A stretch of DNA of 64,000 nt, taken from positions 12,854 to 76,853 of the forward strand of contig DCAA01000043.1 of NCBI GenBank assembly GCA_002311345.1. The letters run 5' to 3'. Positions 41,577 through 49,630 of the stretch are shown piece after piece (position 1 is the first letter of the stretch; every line of letters begins with the position of its first letter). The stretch comes from Planctomycetes bacterium UBA1146. GTDB lineage: Bacteria > Planctomycetota > UBA8108 > UBA1146. The notes under the pieces are model-generated. The model saw nothing but the letters and a program-made list of their open reading frames with translations. It had not been told where the DNA came from and did not search any database. The translations under genes and the position numbers were made by a program.

Positions 41577-42449
41577 TCAAACGCTGGCGTGGTAGGAGGA
41601 TCGAACCAGCGGCGCCGATTCCACCTTCTCGAATCCAACTTCGCGGGCGAACTGGCCAAGATCCGTGAATTCCTCGGGACTCCAGTAGCGCTTCACGGGA
41701 ATGTGGTGATCGGAAGGTGCGAGATACTGGCCGAGATTCATCCGGCGTACTCCAGCATCGTGGAGATCACGGATCGTCTCCAGTACCTCTTCTCTTGCTT
41801 CTCCGAGACCCAGGATCAGGCTCGATTTCACACGAGAACCGCCGATCTTGCTGGCGGCACTTCGTAATAGCGAGATGGAATGGTCATAATTGGATCCGGG
41901 ACGTGCCGCAGGATAGAGCCTTCTCACCGTCTCGACGTTATGGGAGAAGATGGTGGGTTTTGCCGCCAGCACGATGTCCAGTCCCAGTACCGGGTCGGGG
42001 CGGAAGTCCGGCACCAGCACCTCGGTGGTGGCATCGGGGAGTATTCTTCGGAGTGCCTCGATGGTGAGGGCGAACTGGCCGGCGCCACCATCGACTAAAT
42101 CATCTCGGTCGACGCTGGTGATGACGACATGTTTCAAACTCAACCGATCAGCAGCCTTCGCCAGTTCCTCGGGCTCATCCGGATCGACGGGGGAGGGAAT
42201 GCCCTTGCTGACGGCACAGAAACCGCACTTGCGGGTACACACCTCCCCGAGGATCAGAAACGTGGCGGTGCCCATCTTCCAGCACTCGAAGATGTTCGGG
42301 CAGTGGGCTTCCTGGCAGACGGTATGAAGACCACCTCGATCCATCAATTTTCCGACCCTCTGGAGTGATCCATCGCCGGGTACGCTGACCCGCAGCCATG
42401 GAGGTCTTGGTAGAGGTACTTTCTTGTGACGACCTGTCATGGATGTCAT
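41577..42449 (-). CDS. lipA: lipoyl synthase
   Basis: A 290-residue radical SAM enzyme that inserts two sulfurs into protein-bound octanoate to make lipoate. The auxiliary cluster Cys set is in 'VCQEAHCPNIFECW' (Cys45, Cys50, Cys56), and the radical SAM set is 'CTRKCGFCAV' (Cys71, Cys75, Cys78). The C-terminal 'RSSYHA' provides the Ser ligand. The start is ATG 42449, overlapping the lipB stop (ATGA); the frame stays open to 42617 but that part is lipB read out of frame. Confidence 0.96.
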   Translation of the reverse strand: MTSMTGRHKKVPLPRPPWLRVSVPGDGSLQRVGKLMDRGGLHTVCQEAHCPNIFECWKMGTATFLILGEVCTRKCGFCAVSKGIPSPVDPDEPEELAKAADRLSLKHVVITSVDRDDLVDGGAGQFALTIEALRRILPDATTEVLVPDFRPDPVLGLDIVLAAKPTIFSHNVETVRRLYPAARPGSNYDHSISLLRSAASKIGGSRVKSSLILGLGEAREEVLETIRDLHDAGVRRMNLGQYLAPSDHHIPVKRYWSPEEFTDLGQFAREVGFEKVESAPLVRSSYHASV

Positions 42450-43144
42450 CTGGAGTCGTTCCTTCCGAATAGATCCAGGATTCGATCCGCCAGAATCGCT
42501 TCCACCTCTTCCCTCGCTGGTGGGTGTCCCAGTTCCCTCTCCATCGAGGTGACCGGGCAGCCACGGATGCCACAGGGGACGATCCAACCGAAGGGATCCA
42601 GATCTCCCGAGACACACAGCGCCAGGCCGTGCCCCGTGACCCAGCGACGAACACTGAGACCGATCGAGGCAATCTTGTGCTGGCCGACCCAGACTCCCGT
42701 GTGATCAGGCTCTCTCCGCCCCTCGATCCGCCAGTGTTCCAGTGTTTCGAGCACGGCGGTTTCCAGCGATCTGAGCAGTCGATGCAGGTCACGTTCCGCT
42801 GGTGAGAGTTTCAACACCGGGTAAGCGAGCAACTGGCCTGGACCGTGATAAGTCGCTTCTCCACCCCGGTCGACCTCGTGGATCTCGACTCCTCTGGCGT
42901 CCAGGAGATCCTCTTCGATGAGGATGTCATTGCTTGTTGCAGCACTACCGAGGGTCACGACCGGCGAAGGTTCGAACAGAAACAAAGTTTCACGTCGGTG
43001 TTGTTCGAGAGTGCCGGAAGGGGCCGTTCCGAGTTGTCGCTGCAACTCGAGCATGTCGCAATGGGTCCGGGCGAAGGAAACTTCTCCGAGCTGTTTCACC
43101 AGCACGTCGGCGGGAATTGCGGTGGAAACATTCGAGGTCTCCAT
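42446..43144 (-). CDS. lipB: octanoyltransferase (lipoate biosynthesis)
   Basis: A 232-residue transferase that moves octanoyl from acyl carrier protein to lipoyl domains. 'VDRGGEATYHGPGQLLAYPVLKL' is the family core, Lys157 in 'VGQHKIASIGL' and Cys191 in 'IVPCGIRG' are the expected catalytic residues. It sits between the E2 gene, its substrate domain, and lipA. ATG 43144 is only three bases from the E2 stop, so it is co-transcribed. Confidence 0.95.
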   Translation of the reverse strand: METSNVSTAIPADVLVKQLGEVSFARTHCDMLELQRQLGTAPSGTLEQHRRETLFLFEPSPVVTLGSAATSNDILIEEDLLDARGVEIHEVDRGGEATYHGPGQLLAYPVLKLSPAERDLHRLLRSLETAVLETLEHWRIEGRREPDHTGVWVGQHKIASIGLSVRRWVTGHGLALCVSGDLDPFGWIVPCGIRGCPVTSMERELGHPPAREEVEAILADRILDLFGRNDSR

Positions 43145-43147
43145 CTC

Positions 43148-44467
43148 TCACACCAGCGCAGACTCGTCGAAATTCTCGAGGTTCTGCTTCACCTGGGCCA
43201 TGAACTGATCCGCGAGGGCTCCATCGACGAGGCGATGATCGTAGGAAAGACACATGTAGAGCATGTCCCGGATGGCAATCTTGTCCTCATCGACTACGAC
43301 CGGACGCTTCTGGATGGCGCCGATGCCGAGGATCGCCACCTGTGGTTGATTGATGATGGGGATTCCGAACAGACCACCGAACTGTCCCGGATTGGTGAGG
43401 GTGAAGGTACCTCCGGCGACCTCGTCGGGCTGTAACTGTTTGTTACGAGCACGCTGCGCCAGATCGGTTACCGCTTTCTGGATCCCGGCGACGCTCAGAT
43501 TCTGGACATCCTTGATGACGGGAACGATCAGGCCATTCTCGAGAGACACGGCGATGCCGATGTGGATGCGATGGTGAATCAGGATCTCGTCGCCATCGAT
43601 GGATGCATTGACGTGGGGATAGGCGCGCAGGGCGTCGCCACAGGCCTTGAGAAAGAAGGGCGTGATGGTCAACTTGTTGCCATTACGGCGCTGGAAATCG
43701 TCCCGGTGCTTGGCACGCATCTGAGTGATGGCGGTCATGTCTGCCTCGAAGACCGAATGTACGTGGGCGGAGGTGCGACGGGAGTCGACCATGTGCTCGG
43801 CGATCTTGCGTCTCATCACCGACATCTTCTCGACCGTGACAGCGTCTCTTGGCAATCCCAGCGATGGCAGTACCGACGGCGCAGCGCCTCCAGCAGTGGC
43901 CGCGGCGGGAGTCGCCACGGCGCCTTTCCCGGCGGATTCTATGAAGCCGAGAATGTCGCCTTTCGTCACCCTGCCCCCAGCACCGGTCGCCGAGATCATC
44001 GAGAGATCGGAGATGCCGTGTTCCCGAGCGATGCGTCGCACGAGAGGGGAGGAGCGCACCTTGTGCTCGACTCCGTCGGAAGTTTTCGCTGGAGAATCCT
44101 GAATCGTTTCCACCTCCGCTGCCGGGGGAGTGGCTTCCGGGATTTCCTCGCTCACCGATTCGACGTCAGCCTCCGCGGAAGGTGCTGACTCGGCGGCAGC
44201 AACCGGAGTCGTGGTCACCACCTCGGCTTCGCTCGATCCGATCCGCGCCACGACCGTGTTCACTTCCACCGTCGTGCCCTCCTCGACAAGGATCTCCGCG
44301 AGGATTCCGCTGGTAGGAGCTGGCACCTCGGCATCGACCTTGTCGGTGGAGATCTCGAATAGCGGTTCGTCGCGCTCGACACTGTCACCTAGTTTCTTGA
44401 ACCAGCGAGTCAGTGTCCCCTCCGCGATGGATTCGCCCATCTGTGGCATCGTGACTTCGGTAGCCAT
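43148..44467 (-). CDS. 2-oxo acid dehydrogenase E2 (dihydrolipoyl acyltransferase)
   Basis: A 439-residue E2 with one lipoyl domain (Lys43 in 'ISTDKVDAEVPAP'), an Ala/Pro/Glu-rich linker, a peripheral-subunit-binding domain ('SPLVRRIAREHGISDLSMISATGAGGRVTKGDI'), and a catalytic CoA-dependent domain ending with 'YDHRLVDGALADQFM', containing the catalytic His and Asp. The subtype (pyruvate or branched-chain) cannot be fixed. Start ATG 44467 is supported by AGGAGG ten bases upstream; a longer frame to 44566 lacks this. The 223 bases between E2 and E1 beta contain a hairpin (CGTGGC/GCCACG at 44495). Confidence 0.93.
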   Translation of the reverse strand: MATEVTMPQMGESIAEGTLTRWFKKLGDSVERDEPLFEISTDKVDAEVPAPTSGILAEILVEEGTTVEVNTVVARIGSSEAEVVTTTPVAAAESAPSAEADVESVSEEIPEATPPAAEVETIQDSPAKTSDGVEHKVRSSPLVRRIAREHGISDLSMISATGAGGRVTKGDILGFIESAGKGAVATPAAATAGGAAPSVLPSLGLPRDAVTVEKMSVMRRKIAEHMVDSRRTSAHVHSVFEADMTAITQMRAKHRDDFQRRNGNKLTITPFFLKACGDALRAYPHVNASIDGDEILIHHRIHIGIAVSLENGLIVPVIKDVQNLSVAGIQKAVTDLAQRARNKQLQPDEVAGGTFTLTNPGQFGGLFGIPIINQPQVAILGIGAIQKRPVVVDEDKIAIRDMLYMCLSYDHRLVDGALADQFMAQVKQNLENFDESALV

Positions 44468-44690
44468 GACCGTATTTCCTCCTGCACGGGGATTCGTGGC
44501 CCACGCCACGGAATTGAGAAGTCTACCCGCAGAGCGAGGTTCGATGAAGTGAACCCCGGCACCCAACCGTATCGAGACGTCGAGGAAGTGGCTACTGAGG
44601 GTTAATCCCCGATGTCGAGGGGGTCGTTTTCTTCGCGGGACGTGGGGGAAAGGGACCGGTCACTGCCTGAAAATGTGCAGCGGAGGATCT

Positions 44691-45668
44691 CTACCAGCTG
44701 GCCAGAGAACGGATCGATTCGAGGATGTCGTCCTCCCCCGGTAGCGATGCATCCTCGAGAGAGGCGGCATAAGGGATGGGAATGTCGAGTGCGGCGAGTC
44801 TACGGACCGGAGCGTCGAGATCCTCGAAGCAGTGTTCAGAGATTCGTGCGGCAATCTCTGCTCCGGCTCCGCCGGTGAGATTGTCCTCATGGATCACCAG
44901 AACCTTGCCTGTATTGCGAGCAGTCTGGTAAATCACATCGAGATCGAGTGGACACAGCGAACGTAGATCCAGGACAGCGCATTCGATTCCTTCCGCCGCT
45001 GCACGTTCCGCAGCGGAGTTGCAGCGATGCAGCATGGCACCCCAGGTGATGATGGAGAGTGCATCGCCCTCGCGCCGCAGTGCTGCGATCCCCGGAGCCA
45101 GTGGTTTCGAATTTTCATCCAGTTCACCCTTGAGTGTCCGGTAGAGCGATTTCTGTTCGAGAAAGATCACCGGATTCGGATCCTCGACCGCGCCGAGCAA
45201 CATCGTATAGACATCCGCTACCGTCGCCGGGACCACAACCTTGAGACCAGGAGTGTTGAGAAAAAACGACTCGACCATCTGGCTGTGAAACGGACCGGCG
45301 TGAACTCCACCTCCGGAAGGTCCTCTCACGACGATGGGAACCTCCTGTCCCCAGCGAAAGTGGCAGGTCGCAGCGAAATTGGTCAACTGGTTGAAGGCGC
45401 AGGAAATGAAATCGATGAACTGCATCTCCACTATCGGTCGCATCCCGGCCATCGCAGATCCGATGGAGGCTCCGATGAGACCGGTCTCGACGATGGGTGT
45501 ATCGATGACCCGATCCGGTCCCCACTTTTCGAGAAAGCCCTGGGTCAACTTGAACGCACCGCCGTAGATGCCGATGTCTTCACCGATCAGAAACGTGCGA
45601 GGATCCTCCTCCAGCGCTCTGTTGAGAGCTCTCCGTAGAGATTCGAGATAGGTGATCTGTTCCGCCAA
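44691..45668 (-). CDS. stand-alone 2-oxo acid dehydrogenase E1 beta subunit
   Basis: A 325-residue transketolase-like E1 beta: 'EQITYLESLRRALNRALEED', 'GEDIGIYGGAFKLTQGFLEKWGPDRVIDTPI', 'EMQFIDFISCAFNQLTNFAA', and the C-terminal transketolase domain 'GKVLVIHEDNLTGGAGAEIAARI'. It should pair with an E1 alpha to decarboxylate pyruvate or branched-chain 2-oxo acids, but no separate alpha gene lies in this cluster. Start TTG 45668 has AGGAGAGG five bases upstream. Lies 11 bases after lpd. Confidence 0.93.
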   Translation of the reverse strand: MAEQITYLESLRRALNRALEEDPRTFLIGEDIGIYGGAFKLTQGFLEKWGPDRVIDTPIVETGLIGASIGSAMAGMRPIVEMQFIDFISCAFNQLTNFAATCHFRWGQEVPIVVRGPSGGGVHAGPFHSQMVESFFLNTPGLKVVVPATVADVYTMLLGAVEDPNPVIFLEQKSLYRTLKGELDENSKPLAPGIAALRREGDALSIITWGAMLHRCNSAAERAAAEGIECAVLDLRSLCPLDLDVIYQTARNTGKVLVIHEDNLTGGAGAEIAARISEHCFEDLDAPVRRLAALDIPIPYAASLEDASLPGEDDILESIRSLASW

Positions 45669-45679
45669 GAGAACCTCTC

Positions 45680-47095
45680 CTACATATGGATCGCGCCACC
45701 GACGAGGCCGTGGGCTGCTTCCATCATCCCCTCACCGAGGGTCGGGTGGGGGTGGATGATATGAGCGAGATCTGCAGCAGTACCTTCGAGCCCCAGGATT
45801 GCACAGCCCTCGCTGATCAGATCTGTCGCATGAGGCCCGATGATGTGTATTCCGATGATCTCTCCGTAGCGGGCATCGGCGATGATCTTGAAGAAACCGG
45901 GTATCGCCCTGCCTACAATTCCGGCCTTGCCGAGCGCAGACAGGGGGAACTTGGAGATTTTCAGCTCATGGCCGGCTTCCCGGGCGGCATTCTCGGTCAG
46001 TCCGACACTGGCCACCTCCGGGTGGCAGTAGGTGGCATAGGGAACCCGATCATTGCGGATCGGCTCGGTTTTCAGCCCGGCGATGCTCTCGACGGCGATG
46101 ATTCCCTCTGCGCTGGCGACGTGGGCCAGTTGTGCTCTGTCGGCGACGATGTCTCCGATGGCATAGATGTGAGAACGGGTGGTGCTCTGGTTCGGCTGGA
46201 CCGGGATGAATCCCTGGTCCGTCTTGATTCCGACCTGGTCCAGTTTCAGGGAGTCGGTCACGGGTTTTCTTCCGACCGCACACAGCAGCATGTCCGCCTC
46301 GAGCGTCTCCTCTTCTCCATCTTCGCTGACCAGAACAACCTCGAGGCCGGAATCGGTGGTCGAGGCCTTCTCGAGCCTGGTGGAGACTCGACTGAGGATT
46401 CCCCGCTTTTTGAAAGAACGCATCAATTCGGCCGAACACTCGTGATCTTCCACAGGGAGCAAGCGATCAAGAAGTTCGACAAGGACCACCTCGCTGCCAA
46501 ACGATCTCAGGATGGAGGCGAACTCGCATCCGACGGCTCCGGCTCCGAGGACGATGGACTTTTTGGGAATCGATTCGAGGTGAAGGGCCTCATCGCTGGT
46601 GATGATCGATGGGATCGAGAAATCGAGGAAGCCCGGGCGTGAAGGAACCGAACCTGTGGCCAGGATGATATTCTTGGCCTCGATCAACTGCTCGGTGGAT
46701 TCATCGCTCACGACCCGGATCGAATTGAGACCGTCGAGACGACCGGTCCCTCTCACAGTGGTGACCCCGTTTTTCTTGAGCAGGAACTCGACCCCCTTGG
46801 CATTCTTCTGGACGACCTTCTTCTGGAACGAGAGTACCGCCGGGACATCGACGTTTGCTTCGGGGATGGTGATTCCGAAGTAGGAACTTTCCCTGGCGAG
46901 ATCGATAACGTGTGCGCTCTGCAGAAGTGCCTTGGTGGGAATGCACCCGCGGTGGAGACAGGTTCCCCCGGGTTGAGGATCCTTTTCGATCAAAACCGTG
47001 GAGAGCCCCAGTTGTCCGGCCCGGATCGCGGCGACATACCCTCCCGGTCCGCTGCCGATGATCGCCACATCGAAATTGCCGATCTTCTCGACCAT
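45680..47095 (-). CDS. lpdA: dihydrolipoyl dehydrogenase (E3)
   Basis: A 471-residue FAD/NAD flavoprotein that reoxidises dihydrolipoamide on E2. FAD fingerprint 'AIIGSGPGGYVAAIRAGQLG', redox disulfide Cys46/Cys51 in 'GGTCLHRGCIPTKALL', NAD fingerprint 'VLGAGAVGCEFASIL', and the C-terminal His-Glu pair in 'IHPHPTLGEGM'. ATG 47095. First gene of the leftward cluster; a strong inverted repeat lies 70 bases upstream. Confidence 0.96.
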   Translation of the reverse strand: MVEKIGNFDVAIIGSGPGGYVAAIRAGQLGLSTVLIEKDPQPGGTCLHRGCIPTKALLQSAHVIDLARESSYFGITIPEANVDVPAVLSFQKKVVQKNAKGVEFLLKKNGVTTVRGTGRLDGLNSIRVVSDESTEQLIEAKNIILATGSVPSRPGFLDFSIPSIITSDEALHLESIPKKSIVLGAGAVGCEFASILRSFGSEVVLVELLDRLLPVEDHECSAELMRSFKKRGILSRVSTRLEKASTTDSGLEVVLVSEDGEEETLEADMLLCAVGRKPVTDSLKLDQVGIKTDQGFIPVQPNQSTTRSHIYAIGDIVADRAQLAHVASAEGIIAVESIAGLKTEPIRNDRVPYATYCHPEVASVGLTENAAREAGHELKISKFPLSALGKAGIVGRAIPGFFKIIADARYGEIIGIHIIGPHATDLISEGCAILGLEGTAADLAHIIHPHPTLGEGMMEAAHGLVGGAIHM

Positions 47096-47163
47096 CTCTC
47101 GGATGTCCTTCCTGCTGCGTCCTGTCGGTCCTGTTGTGCCCGAGAGGGTGTCCTCACGCTACC

Positions 47164-47199
47164 GGGCAGGCTTTGAGGTTGGTTTCAAAGCCCTTGCCC
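47164..47199. promoter_or_regulatory. strong inverted repeat in the lpd/E1 divergent region
   Basis: Left arm GGGCAGGCTTTGA (47164-47176), loop GGTTGGTT (47177-47184), right arm TCAAAGCC (47185-47192) then a two-base bulge and TGCCC (47195-47199). Thirteen base pairs in total. It lies in the probable 5' leader of lpd and upstream of the E1 promoter, so it may be a leader hairpin or an operator shared by both. No U-run follows, so it is probably not a simple terminator. Confidence 0.5.
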
Positions 47200-47284
47200 C
47201 GCTGGCGAGGCCGCAGGACGCAAGGCTGGACGATACCCTGTTTTGACCGGCGCCATCCACCAAAGCGAGACCTGATCGGTCACG

Positions 47285-47313
47285 TTGAATGGGACCCTGC
47301 TCCACTCTAGAAT
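47285..47313 (+). promoter_or_regulatory. sigma-70 promoter of the E1 alpha-beta fusion
   Basis: TTGAAT, exactly 17 bases, then TAGAAT: close to the consensus in both hexamers with ideal spacing. The predicted transcript start is near 47320, about 77 bases before ATG 47397. Confidence 0.55.
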
Positions 47314-47396
47314 AGTTGAAAACCGGTGCCTTCCTGCTTCGAAAGGCCCCGGGCGCCTTCCGAGCCGTAGGGGCTTCATCACCGGTCAGGACCAGT

Positions 47397-49559
47397 ATGT
47401 CGACCCAGAGCCAGCACTCTTCACGTCCGCGCGGCAGACCTCGCAAGTCAGCCACGGATAAGATCAACATCCACGGTCTCGATGCTTCCGAGTTACTTGC
47501 CATCTACCGGAACATGTTCATGAGCCGGGAGATCGATGATGAAGAGATTCGCCTCAAGGCAAAGGGGCAGATCTTCTTCCAGATCAATGGCTGTGGTCAT
47601 GAGGCGATCAATACAGCGCTCGGAATGGTACTCGAACCGGGCAGGGACTGGTTCTTCCCTTACTACCGGGATCGGGCGTTGATGCTGAAACTCGGTCTGA
47701 CTCCGGTCGAGATGTTCAAGTCGGCGACCGCGGCCCTTGATGCACCTTCTAGCGCTGGCCGGCAGATGCCTTCGCACTGGGGCAGCGAAGAACTCCAGGT
47801 CGTTAGCCAGTCCTCCTGCACAGGAAGTCAATGCCTCCACGCGGTTGGATGTGCCGAGGCGTGGTCCAAGGGGGCGGACAACGAAGCGCTGCGAGATCGG
47901 ATGCGGAACTGGTCAGAGGGAGAGATCGCGTTTGTTTCGGTGGGAGAAGGGGCCACCAGCGAGGGAGAGTTCTGGGAGTCACTGAATACTGCCTGCACCC
48001 TCGATCTGCCGGTTCTGTTCGTGGTCGAGGACAATGGGTATGCCATCAGTGTCCCGGTCGAGGTGAATACTCCGGGAGGTTCCATCTCGAATCTGGTGCT
48101 GGGCTTTCCTGGGCTCGATGTTCACGAGGTAGACGGTTGTGATCCACTGGTGTGCTATTCGTTGCTCCAGTCCGTGGTGGCGGATATGCGTACGGGCAAC
48201 GGCCCCGCGCTGGTCCATGCTCATGTCGTGAGACCTTACAGTCACAGCCTTTCCGATGATGAACGTGCCTACCGACCCCCGGCGGAGCGGGAAGAAGAGG
48301 CGTTGAGAGATCCCCTTCGGACATTTCCCGAGTTCCTGAAAGAACATGGGGTCGCTGACGAGGCGACCCTCGAGCAGATCCGTGAAGAGGTCAGGGCAGA
48401 GGTCCGCACAGCCTCCGACGAGGCGATGACAGTTCCCCAGGCGGATCCGGAAACGGTACTCGACCACGTCTACTCGATGGACGTGGATCCCACCTGTTCC
48501 GATTTCGAAACCGAAATGTCTCCGGTAGATGGGGCACAGCCGACCACGATGGTCGATCTGATCAACGCTGCCATGCGAGACGAGATGCGCCGGGATCCGA
48601 CCATTCACATCTTCGGCCAGGACGTTGCCGATGCCAGTCGAACCGAGGTGCTCGATGAGGTGAAGGGCAAGGGCGGGGTCTTCAAGGTGACCGCAGGTTT
48701 GCAGAGAGAATTCGGTTCGCAACGGGTCTACAACTCTCCGCTGGCCGAAGCGAATATCGTTGGGCGCGCCATCGGAATGGCGCTTCGTGGTCTCAAGCCT
48801 GTCGTCGAGATTCAGTTTCTCGATTACATCTGGCCCGCTTTTCACCAGATCCGTTCCGAACTTGCACTGTTGCGCTGGCGATCGGCTGGAGCGGACAGTT
48901 GCCCTGTTGTCATACGGGTTGCCAGTGGTGGTTACCTACGTGGTGGTTCGATCTACCACAGTCAGTCTGCAGAGACGATTTTCACACACACTCCCGGTCT
49001 ACGTGTCGTGATGCCGAGCAATGCGACCGATGCCAACGGCCTTCTGCGCACTGCAATCCGGTGTGACGATCCGGTGATCTTCCTCGAGCACAAGCATCTT
49101 TACCGGCAGACCCACAACAAGGGTGTCGATCCCGGGCCCGATTACCTGATTCCGCTGGGCAAAGCGGCCCGGGTGCGAACAGGAAACGATCTCACCATCG
49201 TCACCTATGGAGCTCTCGTGCACCGCTGTGGCATCGCAGCCAAGGAACTGGCCGAGGAAGGGATCGAGGTGGATATTCTCGATCTTCGTTCGTTGGCACC
49301 CTATGATTGGGATGCGATCTCACAATCGGTGATGCGGACCAATCGGGTTCTCATCGTCCATGAAGAGACGTTATCATGGGGGTACGGCGCTGAGATTGCC
49401 GCCAGGATCCAGGATGAGTTGTTTGACCACCTGGATGCCCCTGTTCGCCGCGTCGGGGCTATGGACTGCTTCGTCGCCTACGCACCCAAGCTGGAAGAAA
49501 AGATCCTTCCTCAGCCAGAGAAAGTGGCACAAGCAGCCAGAAATCTGGCAAGGTATTGA
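47397..49559 (+). CDS. 2-oxo acid dehydrogenase E1 alpha-beta fusion
   Basis: A 720-residue fusion. The first part (about 1-370) is E1 alpha: 'ELLAIYRNMFMSREIDDEEIRL', 'GRQMPSHWGSEELQVVSQSSCTGSQCLHAVGCAEAW', and the thiamine-diphosphate motif 'GEGATSEGEFWESLNTACTLDLPVLFVVEDNGYAIS'. The second part (about 390-720) is E1 beta ('TTMVDLINAAMRDEMRRDPTIHIFGQDVAD', 'EIQFLDYIWPAFHQIRSELA'). Such fusions are typical of branched-chain or generic 2-oxo acid dehydrogenases in Bacteroidetes, Chlamydia-like and planctomycete genomes. A basic N-terminal extension precedes the domain. Start ATG 47397; the frame is open to 47316. Its E2/E3 partners are likely the divergent cluster. Confidence 0.93.
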   Translation: MSTQSQHSSRPRGRPRKSATDKINIHGLDASELLAIYRNMFMSREIDDEEIRLKAKGQIFFQINGCGHEAINTALGMVLEPGRDWFFPYYRDRALMLKLGLTPVEMFKSATAALDAPSSAGRQMPSHWGSEELQVVSQSSCTGSQCLHAVGCAEAWSKGADNEALRDRMRNWSEGEIAFVSVGEGATSEGEFWESLNTACTLDLPVLFVVEDNGYAISVPVEVNTPGGSISNLVLGFPGLDVHEVDGCDPLVCYSLLQSVVADMRTGNGPALVHAHVVRPYSHSLSDDERAYRPPAEREEEALRDPLRTFPEFLKEHGVADEATLEQIREEVRAEVRTASDEAMTVPQADPETVLDHVYSMDVDPTCSDFETEMSPVDGAQPTTMVDLINAAMRDEMRRDPTIHIFGQDVADASRTEVLDEVKGKGGVFKVTAGLQREFGSQRVYNSPLAEANIVGRAIGMALRGLKPVVEIQFLDYIWPAFHQIRSELALLRWRSAGADSCPVVIRVASGGYLRGGSIYHSQSAETIFTHTPGLRVVMPSNATDANGLLRTAIRCDDPVIFLEHKHLYRQTHNKGVDPGPDYLIPLGKAARVRTGNDLTIVTYGALVHRCGIAAKELAEEGIEVDILDLRSLAPYDWDAISQSVMRTNRVLIVHEETLSWGYGAEIAARIQDELFDHLDAPVRRVGAMDCFVAYAPKLEEKILPQPEKVAQAARNLARY

Positions 49560-49630
49560 GTCTGTTCGGGAAGCCACGCCGCAAGGACTCCCGATGCAAC
49601 AGATGGCCGTATATCGGCTAAGGAGAGCAC

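Larger units (their letters stand above)
47096..47396. other. 301-base divergent region between lpd and the E1 fusion
   Basis: Holds promoters for both dehydrogenase operons. It contains a 13-base-pair hairpin at 47164-47199 and a good rightward promoter at 47285-47313, both listed separately. No clear leftward -35/-10 pair was found. Confidence 0.6.
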
